Of a stretch of DNA of 64,000 nucleotides, positions 37,294 to 46,341 are shown piece by piece; position 1 is the stretch's first letter; every line of letters starts with the position of its first letter. The stretch lies in assembly GCF_003130705.1 (NCBI RefSeq), contig NZ_CP021354.1, positions 2,542,001 to 2,606,000 on the forward strand, given 5' to 3'. The notes beneath the pieces are model-generated. The model searched no databases and was not told where the DNA came from. It saw only the letters and a list, made by a program, of their open reading frames with translations. A program made the position numbers and the translations under genes. This stretch comes from Rhodococcus oxybenzonivorans (GTDB lineage: Bacteria; Actinomycetota; Actinomycetes; Mycobacteriales; Mycobacteriaceae).

Positions 37294-39086
37294 GAGTGCC
37301 ACCCTATGTGGTGGGGAACAGCGTCGGGCACAGGCGCTCGGGACTCCGGTTCGGGTGTCGGTTCACTGCCGGCGCGGGCCCGCTCGCACCACTCCGCCCA
37401 CGATCCGGCCCCCCGCGCGGGTTCGCAGTATCCCGCGGAGGCGCTGACTATGCGGGTGCCCTCGCTATCGAGCCAGCGGGCCAGCAGACCGGCTTCCTCG
37501 GGCGAGGCCCCGCGGAGCGGCGCATCATCCGGAACGACGGTCTCTGCAGCGAGCACCAGAGCCTCGACCACCGGCATCGGGTGTACTCCGCGCCGCGCAC
37601 GCCCGGAGGATGCGAGCCGGCCGTGCCGGATCACGGCGAACTCCCAACCTCCGGTGGCGGCCGGGCGGGCCGCCACGATCTCGTCGAGCGCGGTGAGGGC
37701 AGCCAGCCGTTGCATCCTGCGCAATGCGAGGGCGACGTCGGCAGTGCGGTCGCGCAGCCGGGCGGCGTTCTCGAACAGCTCGCTCGCCGCTAGCGCGTCC
37801 AGCCGTGTGCGCATCCGCCGCAGTGGCGTGTCGTCGACGCCTCGCAGCAGGTGACGAAAGAGTCGGGGGCCGGGGCTGTAGTCGTCCTCGGATTTCAGAC
37901 CCTGCACGGCCGCAGGGCACCGGGCGAGTTCGCGCGGCGGACATTGCGGTCCATGTTCGCGTCCTTTCGGTATCCGGGTGGTGCAGGTGCGCAAGACGCA
38001 GTACTCGGCGAGCGTCTCTGCGACCTCGACCGCGGTGGAGCGGGAGCGGAACGGGCCGAGTGAATCCGGAGTGGGAGTGCGTACGACGGACAGTCGGGGA
38101 AAGGCCTCGACTGTGAGTGTGATCCACCATCCGCGCTTCGGATACTTCGACCGCCGGTTGTACGGCGGCGTGTGTGCGGCGAGTAGGCGCAGTTCACGGA
38201 CACCGGCCTCGAGCGCGTGCGAGCACTCCACATGATCGATCCGCGTGGTGAGCGCCACCATCTCCTTCATCCGTCCGCGCGTCTCGGACCCGGTGAAGTA
38301 ATTGCGTACCCGGCGCCGCAGATCTGTCGCCGTTCCGACGTAGAGCACCTCGTCCGAGGGGCCACGGAACAGGTACACCCCGGGGGCGTGCGGTAGGTGA
38401 CTGGCGAGGGTGCGCTTGGCTCGCTGGTGGGAGGAAACGTCGGGAAGGTAATCGACGAGTTCGGTGAGACTGTGCACTCCCTGGTTGCCGACCCGATCGA
38501 TCAGAGCGTGCAGGACGTCGACGGTGGCGCGGGCGTCGTCGAGTGCGCGGTGAGTGGGCTGTGTGCTGACGTCGAAGAGCCGGGCAAGGGAGGACAGCTT
38601 CACCGACGGTGCTTCGTCGCGGGTGAGGACGCGGCGCGCCAGCTTGACCGTGCACAGCACCGTGAACTTGGGCCAGGGGGTGTCGGTGGCCGCCGCGGCG
38701 GCCTTGAGGAAACCGGTGTCGAAGGGAGCGTTGTGCGCAACCAGCACCGAGCCGCGTGCGAATTCCAGAAAGGCGGGCAGTACCCGCTCGATACGCGGGG
38801 CGTCCACGACCATCGCCGTGGTGATTCCGGTGATCTCCACGATGTGCGGCGGGATGGAGCGACCCGGATCCACGAGGGTGGCCATCTCACCGAGTACTTC
38901 GCCGCCGCGCACCTTCACGGCGCCGATCTCGGTGATCGCGTCCTCCCCGGGCCGTCCACCGGTCGTTTCGAGATCGACGATCACGAAGGTGGTATCTCGC
39001 AGCGGGGTGTCGAGCTCGTCGAACCTCAGTTGCTCGAACTCCGGTTGCACGAATTTCGGTAACTCGGGTACGCCGGAAACTCTCAC
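37290..39086 (-). CDS. DEDDh exonuclease fused to a UvrC-like GIY-YIG domain
   Basis: A 598-residue nuclease corresponding to mycobacterial Rv2191. The N-terminal DnaQ-type 3'-5' exonuclease (about residues 30-200) has DLETTGG, the ExoII-like [12 protein letters not shown] and [12 protein letters not shown], giving the D-E-D-D-H set. It is followed near residue 225 by a GIY-YIG nuclease domain ([29 protein letters not shown]) like that of UvrC and Cho. A UvrC-like C-terminal region then follows. A role in DNA repair is likely. GTG 39086 is preferred because TACGCT ends seven bases before it; GTG 39134 is an in-frame alternative. Its stop overlaps the RAM-domain gene. Confidence 0.88.
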   Translation of the reverse strand: MRVSGVPELPKFVQPEFEQLRFDELDTPLRDTTFVIVDLETTGGRPGEDAITEIGAVKVRGGEVLGEMATLVDPGRSIPPHIVEITGITTAMVVDAPRIERVLPAFLEFARGSVLVAHNAPFDTGFLKAAAAATDTPWPKFTVLCTVKLARRVLTRDEAPSVKLSSLARLFDVSTQPTHRALDDARATVDVLHALIDRVGNQGVHSLTELVDYLPDVSSHQRAKRTLASHLPHAPGVYLFRGPSDEVLYVGTATDLRRRVRNYFTGSETRGRMKEMVALTTRIDHVECSHALEAGVRELRLLAAHTPPYNRRSKYPKRGWWITLTVEAFPRLSVVRTPTPDSLGPFRSRSTAVEVAETLAEYCVLRTCTTRIPKGREHGPQCPPRELARCPAAVQGLKSEDDYSPGPRLFRHLLRGVDDTPLRRMRTRLDALAASELFENAARLRDRTADVALALRRMQRLAALTALDEIVAARPAATGGWEFAVIRHGRLASSGRARRGVHPMPVVEALVLAAETVVPDDAPLRGASPEEAGLLARWLDSEGTRIVSASAGYCEPARGAGSWAEWCERARAGSEPTPEPESRAPVPDAVPHHIGWHS

Positions 39087-39490
39087 AGCCCGGAGCGTAT
39101 GGGCGGGTACCGACAAGCCTCTTCCGACGAACACCCGAGAGGTGAGAGACGAGGATCACACTGCCTTTTCCCGGCTCGTCCCGGAGTGCGGTAGCGGGCA
39201 GCGATTGTCGTGCAGTGGGTGTGCCTCGGGCGGACGACGACAGGTGTTCGGCCTCGGCGACGCGTTGCGGGTCTCCTATCGAGGAAGGGTATGTGAACTG
39301 CAAGGATGCGGGGTCGGCGAAGGCTCGTCGCGAAAAGGTCGGGCGAAATCACCGCAGCCGCTATCGAAAAGAGATCGGAAACCAACCGGCTGTTATCTCG
39401 CTGTTATCGGAACCCGGTACAGGCGCCCGCGGCGGGTATCCCTGCGCCCGATGGACAATCTTCGCGTGTCCCGGTCGACATCCGGGTACT
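39087..39490. other. Non-coding stretch between divergent nuclease and NlpC/P60 genes
   Basis: Most of the 404 bases holds nothing I can name. The left end should contain the nuclease promoter. At 39389-39408 there is an exact direct repeat of GCTGTTATC with an 11-base period, a likely regulator site for the wall-hydrolase gene to the right. Confidence 0.4.
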
Positions 39491-39515
39491 CCATTTCGTA
39501 ACCTTCCTGAGACCT
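39491..39515 (+). promoter_or_regulatory. Shared 25-bp motif, copy 1, upstream of NlpC/P60 gene 1
   Basis: The motif CCATTTCGTAACCTTCCTGA plus GACCT matches 21 of 25 positions of a copy at 40472-40496 upstream of the second NlpC/P60 gene. It contains a GTAACCT-n4-GAGACCT direct repeat with 11-base spacing, a design typical of OmpR-family regulators such as MtrA. Confidence 0.5.
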
Positions 39516-39554
39516 AGCGGAGTCTTGCCGCCCCACACCGGGACAGCATCGCTA

Positions 39555-39700
39555 GTCACCGCCTAATCGGCTTCTCGTGAGAGGGCCGTACCGGGAACCC
39601 AAGTTTCTACTGGGGTGAATCCTGCCGGGACGTTCGTCGGACCGGTGGGTAGGGCTGATCTTCCCAGCCCGAACCCGTCAGCTAACTCGGTCGGCGGACG
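39555..39700 (+). ncRNA. c-di-AMP (ydaO/yuaA) riboswitch
   Basis: The leader carries the conserved ydaO-yuaA blocks in order: CCGCCTAATC, CCGGGAACCC, GGGGTGAATCC, GTAGGGCTGATC, and CAGCCCGAACCCGTCAGCTA followed by ACTCGGTCGGCG. Distances between blocks fit the family. It ends about 27 bases before the GTG of a secreted NlpC/P60 hydrolase. In actinobacteria this riboswitch class is known to control wall hydrolases and resuscitation factors, and usually turns genes off when c-di-AMP is bound. Confidence 0.92.
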
Positions 39701-39726
39701 AATGGAAGAAACGGAGTACCCCTTTC

Positions 39727-40266
39727 GTGGCGTCACAAGTTTCCAAGCGGAATGTGCGGCGGGCAATCGTCGCCAGCGCTCTTGCAGTAGGTGCGCTCAC
39801 CGCTACCGCAGCCCCGGCCGCTGCGGACCCCATCACGATCCCCGGAATCGGAACCTTCGAGATCCCGGGCGTCGTCATCCCGCAGGTCCCCGGAGCGCCC
39901 GCGCTCCCCGCGCCGCCCGCGTCCTCCACCGGCGATAAAGCTGTTCAGGCAGCTCAGAGCAAAATCGGTGCCCCGTACGTCTACGGCGCCGCCGGTCCCA
40001 ATTCGTTCGACTGCTCCGGTCTCGTGCAGTGGGCGTTCAAGCAGGCCGGACTCAACCTGCCGCGCACCAGCTACGACCAGGCCGCGGCCGGGACTCCCGT
40101 CGCGCAGTCCGATCTTCGTCCCGGCGACGTCGTGTCCTTCTACGGTGGGTCGCACTCCGGTATCTACGCCGGCAACGGCAACGTGATCCACGCCTCGACC
40201 GAGAGCCAGCCGGTCAAGTTGGCGCCCATCGCGTCGATGCCTTTCGACGGCGCACGCCGCTACTGA
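39727..40266 (+). CDS. Secreted NlpC/P60 peptidoglycan endopeptidase 1
   Basis: A 179-residue exported hydrolase. The signal peptide (RRAIVASALAVGALTATAAPAAADP) is probably cleaved after AAA or ADA-like sites near residue 35. A short Pro/Ile-rich linker leads to a C-terminal NlpC/P60 domain. The catalytic Cys is in NSFDCSGLVQWAF, and the His residues are in GSHSGIYAGNGNVIHAS. It should cleave D-Glu-mDAP bonds in stem peptides. GTG 39727 is the start; ACGGAG lies 12 bases upstream. Expression should be governed by the c-di-AMP riboswitch directly upstream. It lacks the coiled-coil inhibitory region found in the next gene. Confidence 0.92.
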   Translation: MASQVSKRNVRRAIVASALAVGALTATAAPAAADPITIPGIGTFEIPGVVIPQVPGAPALPAPPASSTGDKAVQAAQSKIGAPYVYGAAGPNSFDCSGLVQWAFKQAGLNLPRTSYDQAAAGTPVAQSDLRPGDVVSFYGGSHSGIYAGNGNVIHASTESQPVKLAPIASMPFDGARRY

Positions 40267-40346
40267 TCCAGGCGCGTGGCACACGCATCTCCGGGACTCG
40301 CCCGGGGATGTACGGGGTAGCTTCGCAGGATCGCGCACGACCACCG

Positions 40347-40380
40347 AGGGTGGGTTCGAATCGCCATTCGAACCCACCCT
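40347..40380 (+). terminator. Terminator after NlpC/P60 gene 1
   Basis: A perfect 15-bp stem (AGGGTGGGTTCGAAT at 40347-40361 with 40366-40380), loop CGCC, followed by TTTGTG. Confidence 0.75.
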
Positions 40381-40471
40381 TTGTGACATTTCGGCGCCCT
40401 GTCACCGCCGGAAATGCGCCGCGTTGTCGTCTGTGCCACGAGGCTGCGTCGGAGGTGGACACGAACGTATG

Positions 40472-40496
40472 CCATTCCGTAACCTATCCGAGACCT
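40472..40496 (+). promoter_or_regulatory. Shared 25-bp motif, copy 2, upstream of NlpC/P60 gene 2
   Basis: CCATTCCGTAACCTATCCGA plus GACCT, the partner of the motif at 39491-39515. It lies 125 bases upstream of the second hydrolase start. The remaining 124 bases before the gene show no riboswitch blocks. Confidence 0.5.
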
Positions 40497-40620
40497 TGCG
40501 AACTCATGTCACCCGAACCGGACGACAACGCGGGTCGCCACCTCTTCAGCATTCCGTGGCCGTGCGCGACCGCGGACCCTCGTGTCGCGCATCGCATCGC
40601 GTCTCGGGTGGTGGAGATCG

Positions 40621-41694
40621 ATGAACGGAGAACCGCATTCCGTGGGCTCGAACAAGATGAAGCGCTCGCTGCGCAGCATGCTGACCGTGGGCGTCCTGTC
40701 CCTGACACTCACCTCTCTGCCCACCGTGTCGGCGGGCGCGGACCCGGTGATCACCAACCCAACGGAGGCACTGGCCAAACTCGGTGATCTCTCCCGGCAG
40801 TCCGAGCAGACGTCCGAAGCACTCCACAACGCGCGGATCGACCTCGACGCCAAGTTGGCGGCACAACGTGACGCCGAGGCGAAGCTCGCCGGTGATCAGG
40901 GGGCTCTCGACGCCGCCAACGCGCGTATTGCGGTGTTCGAGCCGGTGGTCAACAAATTGGCGACGGCCAATTACCAGGGAGCCCGCACCAATCGGCTCTT
41001 CGCGGTGATGGTCAGTGATTCGCCGCAGCAACTTCTGGACCAGATGTCGGCTCTCGACGTCATCTCCAACGAGACCCGCAACCAGGTCGCGCAGTTCCAG
41101 GCAGCGACGTCGGATGCGGCGAAGGCAGCGGAAGCATCGAAGCAGTCCGCGGACACCGCCCGGTCCGCAACCGAGCAGGCCAAGGCGCTCAGCGACGATT
41201 TGCAGCGCAAGCAGAGTGACCTGCAGGCACAGATCGGCGAGGTGATGAAGGCGTTCGGTGACCTCACGGGCGCCGAGCGTGACCAGTTGGCCGGTACTCC
41301 GTTCCCTCCGGGATTCGATCCGAACACGATCCTCGCCCACCTCACACCGGGCTCTGGGTCGAGCGCACTCCAGGCTGGGATGACCCGCATCGGCGACCCG
41401 TATGTCTGGGGCGCCACCGGTCCTAACGAGTTCGACTGTTCGGGTCTCGTGGTGTGGGCTTACAAGCAGGTCGGGAAGACGTTGCCGCGGTCGAGTCAGG
41501 CGCAGGCCGGCGGGGGCACCCCGGTGTCGCGCGATCAGCTCCAGCCCGGCGACGTGGTCCTCTTCTACGATGACGCCTCTCACGTCGGCCTGTATGCGGG
41601 CAACGGCAACATCCTGCACGCGTCCACATTCGGTGTTCCGGTGAAAATCGAGTCGATGGCCGGGTTCCCGTTCTACGGAGCACGCCGCTACTGA
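40621..41694 (+). CDS. Secreted NlpC/P60 endopeptidase 2, RipC/RipA-like
   Basis: A 357-residue exported hydrolase. A signal peptide (KRSLRSMLTVGVLSLTLTSLPTVSAGA) is followed by a long helical, coiled-coil-like region of about 190 residues rich in Ala, Gln, Asp and Lys. The C-terminal NlpC/P60 domain has the catalytic Cys in NEFDCSGLVVWAY and His residues in ASHVGLYAGNGNILHAS. In RipA/RipC-type enzymes the coiled coil holds the enzyme inactive until FtsEX or another partner releases it, so regulation by the divisome is plausible. ATG 40621 has GGTGGAGATCG directly upstream; ATG 40657 is an alternative. The mycobacterial counterpart is Rv2190c. Confidence 0.9.
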   Translation: MNGEPHSVGSNKMKRSLRSMLTVGVLSLTLTSLPTVSAGADPVITNPTEALAKLGDLSRQSEQTSEALHNARIDLDAKLAAQRDAEAKLAGDQGALDAANARIAVFEPVVNKLATANYQGARTNRLFAVMVSDSPQQLLDQMSALDVISNETRNQVAQFQAATSDAAKAAEASKQSADTARSATEQAKALSDDLQRKQSDLQAQIGEVMKAFGDLTGAERDQLAGTPFPPGFDPNTILAHLTPGSGSSALQAGMTRIGDPYVWGATGPNEFDCSGLVVWAYKQVGKTLPRSSQAQAGGGTPVSRDQLQPGDVVLFYDDASHVGLYAGNGNILHASTFGVPVKIESMAGFPFYGARRY

Positions 41695-41743
41695 CGGAGA
41701 CCGTCCCGCAACCGCGCGGGGGCATGCTCATACACTCACCGGC

Positions 41744-43126
41744 GTGCCCGAATCAGAGCCGGCGACCGCCGGGGAGCCGACATCACGCCGCCGGGCGCGT
41801 CCCTGGGAACTCGCCGCCCTGGTAGGACTCGTTCTCGCCGTCGTCGTCGTACTGACTTTGACTGGATTCTCGCGAACCGGCGAACGCACGGACGGCGCGG
41901 TCGGCAACGCCGACACCGCGGAGCAGAGCCGTCGCATCGCGGTGCAGACCCTTCTGGATCGTTGGGCGGAGGCAGTTCGCTCGAACGATCCGGCAGCCTT
42001 GTCGCAGCTGATGGATGCGTCGGCATCACCCGGATTTCTCGCCGCGGAGACGCGGCGAGCCGCGAATCTCGCGGCTGTCGAATTCTCGGACTGGGGATAC
42101 GAGCTCGCCGACGGTACCGCGACCGAGGTGCCGGAGAGTGAGGTGCCGGAGAGTCTGGTCGACGCGCTCGGCGCCGACGAGGTGTGGTCACCCGCAGTTC
42201 GACTCCGCTATGCGATCGCGGACGTGGACGAGCTCTCCACCCGTAAACCAGTGTCACTGGTCGTCGCCCGGCGCGGTGATCGTTGGACCCTGGTGAGCGA
42301 CAACGCCACAGTGGACGGGGATCATCGGACTTGGCGTGGGCCGTGGGATTTCGGCCCCGTGGTGTCGCGCCGCGTCGACACAGGCGGCGGAATGACGTCG
42401 GTGGTGCTGGGGCACCCCGACAACGCCGCAATGGTGGACCGCCTGGCCGAAGAACTCCCGTCTGCGGTGGTCAACGTCACGCAATTGTGGGGGCCGGACT
42501 GGGCTGGTAGGACGCTCGTGTGGGTGGCGGCGTCGCAAGACGAGTTCACGGCGCTGGTCGGCCCGGATCACGACGGACGTGACATTGCCGCCGTCGCGAT
42601 CTCGGATGCCGTCGACCCGGAGGCAGCAGCGGTGAGCGGACAGCGGATCGTGTTCAGCCCGGCGTCGGCGGAGCGCCTCACCGAGGTGACCCGCCGAGCG
42701 ATCCTGCGGCACGAACTGACCCATGTGGCGGCGCGGGCCGACACGGTGGATCGCTCGCCGATGTGGGTGCTCGAAGGGTACGCGGAGTACGCGGCATACC
42801 GCGGTTCCGACGAGGAGAAACGCCGGATCGCACCCGCGCTCACGGCGCTGGTGGACGAGGAAGGCGCACCGCAGGAGTTCCCCCGTGACGAGGACTTCTC
42901 TGCGGCAGGTGAGCGCGGGTCCATCGCCTACGAGACGGCGTGGTCCCTCAACGCGTTCGTGGCAGAGGAATTCGGTGAATCGCACGTGACGCAGCTGTAT
43001 CGCGCGTTGGCTGTCGGCGAGAGTGACCCCGTGCAGGTCGACGACACACTGGCCGAGGTCCTCGACGTCGATGCCGATCAATTCCGGGACGAGTGGGCCG
43101 ACTGGGTGGGCGCCCGACTGGGGTGA
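41744..43126 (+). CDS. Membrane-anchored gluzincin-like metallopeptidase
   Basis: A 460-residue protein that I do not assign to a named family. One N-terminal membrane helix (ELAALVGLVLAVVVVLTLTGF, about 21-42) is followed by a large extracytoplasmic region. A zinc-peptidase motif RHELTHVAAR occurs near residue 325. It is followed about 20 residues later by LEGYAEYAAYRG, whose glutamate could be the third zinc ligand of a gluzincin (peptidase MA-like clan). The region before it may be a NTF2-like domain (VQTLLDRWAEAVRSNDPAALSQLMD). GTG 41744 follows TACACT by seven bases, implying a leaderless mRNA. It sits between wall hydrolases and pimB', so an envelope role is likely. Confidence 0.75.
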   Translation: MPESEPATAGEPTSRRRARPWELAALVGLVLAVVVVLTLTGFSRTGERTDGAVGNADTAEQSRRIAVQTLLDRWAEAVRSNDPAALSQLMDASASPGFLAAETRRAANLAAVEFSDWGYELADGTATEVPESEVPESLVDALGADEVWSPAVRLRYAIADVDELSTRKPVSLVVARRGDRWTLVSDNATVDGDHRTWRGPWDFGPVVSRRVDTGGGMTSVVLGHPDNAAMVDRLAEELPSAVVNVTQLWGPDWAGRTLVWVAASQDEFTALVGPDHDGRDIAAVAISDAVDPEAAAVSGQRIVFSPASAERLTEVTRRAILRHELTHVAARADTVDRSPMWVLEGYAEYAAYRGSDEEKRRIAPALTALVDEEGAPQEFPRDEDFSAAGERGSIAYETAWSLNAFVAEEFGESHVTQLYRALAVGESDPVQVDDTLAEVLDVDADQFRDEWADWVGARLG

Positions 43127-43169
43127 CCCTGCGTCGCCCAGCGCCTGGTCAACCGCCTACGGTGGTCAC

Positions 43170-44297
43170 ATGCGTCGAACCCTGTTGGTGACGAACGATT
43201 TTCCGCCCCGCCCGGGTGGTATCCAGTCGTACCTGCACACCTTCGCCAAGCACTTTCCGGCGGACGACCTGGTGGTGTATGCCCCGCGGTGGCGGGGCGA
43301 CTCGCATGTCACCTTCGATGCGCGACAGCCCTTTCCGGTGGTACGCCATCCCACCACGCTGATGGTGCCGACACCGTTCGTGGCCCGGCGCGCCGCGCGG
43401 CTGATCGAGGAGTACGGGTGCGCGAATGTGTGGTTCGGGGCCGCCGCGCCACTCGCCTTGCTCGCTCCGACCCTTCGCCGCGCGGGCGCCCAGCGCGTCA
43501 TCGCCAGCACGCACGGGCACGAAGTGGGCTGGTCGATGCTGCCCGCCGCGCGGCAGGCGTTGCGGCAGATCGGTGAGCATACGGACGTCGTCACCTACGT
43601 GAGCCGCTACACCCGTGGCCGCTTCGCGTCCGCATTCGGTGCGGGCGCCGCGCTCGAGCACGTGCCGCCGGGGGTCGACACGGAGCGGTTCGCGCCCGAC
43701 AGCGGCGCTCGCACGGAATTGCGGGCCCGGTACGGGCTGGGGGAGCGGCCGACTGTCCTGTGCCTGTCGCGTCTGGTGCCGCGCAAGGGGCAGGACGTTC
43801 TCATCCGCGCCCTCCCGACCATCCGTGAGCACATCGACGGTGCGGTACTCGTGATCGTCGGCGGCGGGCCCTACGAGGACCGCCTCCGGTCCATAGCCCG
43901 GGCGGTGGGTATGGAGGACCACGTGGTGTTCACCGGAACGGTCCCGTCGGCCGAACTGGCGGCACACCATACGATCGCCGACGTGTTCGCCATGCCGTGC
44001 CGCACACGGGGCGCGGGACTGGACGTGGAAGGCCTGGGGATCGTGTTCCTCGAAGCATCCGCCAGTGGAGTCCCCGTGGTCGCGGGACAGTCGGGTGGTG
44101 CACCGGAAACGGTGCGCCAGAACGAGACCGGGCTCGTCGTCGACGGCACGTCGGTGAACGAGGTGGCCCGTTCGGTGATCGCGGTTCTCGCCGACCGCGA
44201 TCGCGCGGCCGCCATGGGTGCGGCCGGACGCGAATGGGTCAAGGCGGAGTGGCGATGGGACGTACTCGCCGCCCAGCTGCGGGCACTGCTTGCGTGA
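43170..44297 (+). CDS. pimB: GDP-mannose-dependent PIM mannosyltransferase PimB'
   Basis: A 375-residue GT4-family, GT-B-fold enzyme that adds the second mannose to phosphatidyl-inositol monomannoside at the cytosolic face. It opens with TLLVTNDFPPRPGGIQSYLH. The C-terminal nucleotide-sugar site holds the E-x7-E motif (FLEASASGVPVVAGQSGGAPE). ATG 43170 follows TACGGT by six bases without a Shine-Dalgarno, so it may be leaderless. A longer frame from 43023 overlaps the previous gene. Position and length agree with M. tuberculosis Rv2188c. It starts PIM synthesis, whose products feed the LM/LAM mannosyltransferases also encoded in the window. Confidence 0.92.
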   Translation: MRRTLLVTNDFPPRPGGIQSYLHTFAKHFPADDLVVYAPRWRGDSHVTFDARQPFPVVRHPTTLMVPTPFVARRAARLIEEYGCANVWFGAAAPLALLAPTLRRAGAQRVIASTHGHEVGWSMLPAARQALRQIGEHTDVVTYVSRYTRGRFASAFGAGAALEHVPPGVDTERFAPDSGARTELRARYGLGERPTVLCLSRLVPRKGQDVLIRALPTIREHIDGAVLVIVGGGPYEDRLRSIARAVGMEDHVVFTGTVPSAELAAHHTIADVFAMPCRTRGAGLDVEGLGIVFLEASASGVPVVAGQSGGAPETVRQNETGLVVDGTSVNEVARSVIAVLADRDRAAAMGAAGREWVKAEWRWDVLAAQLRALLA

Positions 44298-44300
44298 ACC

Positions 44301-44348
44301 GCCCGTGAGTACTTCTCAACCGCGGGCGGTTGAGAAGTACTCACGGGC
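44301..44348. repeat. Palindromic element, copy C, between pimB and fadD15
   Basis: A perfect 23-bp stem (44301-44323 with 44326-44348) and a two-base GG loop. Like copies A and B, it carries GTGAGT and ACTCAC towards its ends and a GGTTGA block in one arm, but the order of the blocks differs. It lies between convergent genes, 4 bases from one stop and 10 from the other. Confidence 0.8.
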
Positions 44349-44357
44349 CGGAGGGCA

Positions 44358-46169
44358 CTACTTGGCGTAAATGGCGGCGATCTCCTCGGAGAAGCTCTCG
44401 TGCACGACGTTCCGCTTGAGCTTCATCGTGGGCGTGAGTTCGCCTGTCTCCTCGGTGAAGTCGACGGGCAGGACGCGAAACTTCTTGATCGCTTCCGCGT
44501 GCGAGACGAGTGTGTTGGCTTCGGCGACCGCCTCGTCGATCTCCGCCGTGAGATCGGCGTCGGCAAGTAGATCGCCGACCTTGGTCTCGGCGGGCTTGCC
44601 GTTGCGCTCGTTCCACGCGGGGAGGGCGTCGGCGTCGATCGTGATCAGAGCGCCGATGAACGGCTGCTGGTCGCCGACGACGATGGCCTGGCTGATGAGC
44701 GGGTGCGCACGAAGGTGATCCTCGAGCTGCGCGGGGGACACGTTCTTTCCACCGGCCGTGACGATGATCTCTTTCTTGCGGCCGGTGATCGTGATGTAAC
44801 CGTCCGAATCGACCGACCCGAGGTCGCCGGTGTGGAACCAGCCGTTGTCGAGTGCCTCGGACGTGGCGGCCTCGTTGCGCCAGTATCCGTGGAACACCAC
44901 CGGTCCCGACAGCAGGATCTCGCCGTCGTCCGCGATGCGGACCGAGTTTCCTGCGAGGGGTTTGCCGACCGAACCGACCTTCTGTTCGCCGATCGTGTTG
45001 ACTGCGAATGCCGCTGAGGTCTCGGTGAGACCGTAGCCCTCGTAAATCGTGATGCCGATGCCGCGGAAGAAGTGGCCGAGCCGGGCGCCGAGCGGTGCGC
45101 CGCCCGAGATCGCCAGCTGGCACTTTCCGCCCAGCGCCGCGCGTAGCTTCGAGAACACCAGCTTGTCGAACAGTGCGTGCTTGGCCTTGAGGACCAGTCC
45201 CGGCCCGCCCTTGTCCTGAGCTTCGCTCCAGGCGATGGCCGTCTCGGCGGCCGCGTCGAAAATCTTGCCCTTGCCCTCGCCGTGGGCCTTGGCGCGGGCA
45301 CTGTTGTACACCTTCTCGAAGACACGGGGCACCGACAGGATGAAGTCGGGGCGGAACTCGCCGAAAGTGGGGACCAGGTTCGGTATGTCGCTCGTGTGTC
45401 CGAGCGCAGCACCCGCGTCGAACGATGCGATGCTCACTGCCCGCGCGAGGACGTGCGCCATCGGGAGGAACATCAGCGTGCTCACACCGGGGGACTTCAA
45501 CAGGGTGCCGAGGCTCGAGTCGAGGATGCCCTTCGACTCGGCGATCAGATTCGAGTGCGTCAGCTGGCAGCCTTTGGGGCGACCGGTGGTACCGGAGGTG
45601 TAGATGAGAGTCGCGGGGTCGCTCGACTTCAGAGCCGCGACCCGGGCCTCGATCTCTGCGTCCGGGACGTCGATGCCGAGCGTGGTCAGTTCGTCGACGA
45701 CGCCGCGCTCACCGCCGGCCGCCTCGATCTGGTAGACCCCACGCAGCGCCGACGCCTCGGCGGCGACCTCCTTCACGGTCGCCGCATGCGTGGCGTTCTC
45801 GACGATCAACTGGGTGGCTTCGGAATCGCCGAGGATCCAGCGGACCTGCTCCGCCGAGGAGGTTTCGTAGATCGGGACGGTAACGCCGCCGGCGGACCAG
45901 ATGGCGAAGTCGAGGAGCGGCCACTCGTACCGGGTGGCGGACATCAACGCGACCCGATCTCCCTGCTGGACGCCCAGGGCGACAAGGCCCTTCGCGACCG
46001 CGGTGACCTGTGCCGCGAAATCGGCGGCCGTGACATCGGTCCAGCTTCCCGCGACCTTCCGCTTGTACACGATCAGCGCCGGACGGGCCGCTGCGTGGGC
46101 GAACACCGAGTCGACCGCGGACGCGTCCTCCGCGATCGTGAACGACTGTGGCGCGCTGAACTCGGGCAC
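44358..46169 (-). CDS. fadD15: Long-chain fatty acyl-CoA synthetase, FadD15-like
   Basis: A 603-residue AMP-forming acyl-CoA ligase that activates long-chain fatty acids with ATP and CoA. The ATP-binding P-loop segment is [20 protein letters not shown]. The adenylate motif is [11 protein letters not shown], and the C-terminal domain has [28 protein letters not shown] 46169 is the start, as GGAGG lies about six bases upstream. An extension to 46220 is unlikely. The M. tuberculosis counterpart is Rv2187. It lies between PIM synthesis and an acyltransferase group, so it may supply acyl-CoA for envelope lipids. Confidence 0.94.
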   Translation of the reverse strand: MPEFSAPQSFTIAEDASAVDSVFAHAAARPALIVYKRKVAGSWTDVTAADFAAQVTAVAKGLVALGVQQGDRVALMSATRYEWPLLDFAIWSAGGVTVPIYETSSAEQVRWILGDSEATQLIVENATHAATVKEVAAEASALRGVYQIEAAGGERGVVDELTTLGIDVPDAEIEARVAALKSSDPATLIYTSGTTGRPKGCQLTHSNLIAESKGILDSSLGTLLKSPGVSTLMFLPMAHVLARAVSIASFDAGAALGHTSDIPNLVPTFGEFRPDFILSVPRVFEKVYNSARAKAHGEGKGKIFDAAAETAIAWSEAQDKGGPGLVLKAKHALFDKLVFSKLRAALGGKCQLAISGGAPLGARLGHFFRGIGITIYEGYGLTETSAAFAVNTIGEQKVGSVGKPLAGNSVRIADDGEILLSGPVVFHGYWRNEAATSEALDNGWFHTGDLGSVDSDGYITITGRKKEIIVTAGGKNVSPAQLEDHLRAHPLISQAIVVGDQQPFIGALITIDADALPAWNERNGKPAETKVGDLLADADLTAEIDEAVAEANTLVSHAEAIKKFRVLPVDFTEETGELTPTMKLKRNVVHESFSEEIAAIYAK

Positions 46170-46341
46170 GAAAAACCTCCGACGCTGAAAGATACTGACG
46201 AGTAGGATTGTCTGGCTCAACTTTAGACCTTCGCCTGCACCTGGCTGTCCCAGCCCGACGGACCCCTGCTCAGTGCCTGTTCTCGGCCGCCGGAGGAACC
46301 ACGCGGCGATCGCGGCGCGGCAGTGTGTGAAGCTAGTCGCT

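Noticed and set aside
40497..40620. A second c-di-AMP riboswitch before NlpC/P60 gene 2
   Set aside because: None of the conserved ydaO blocks appears in this leader.
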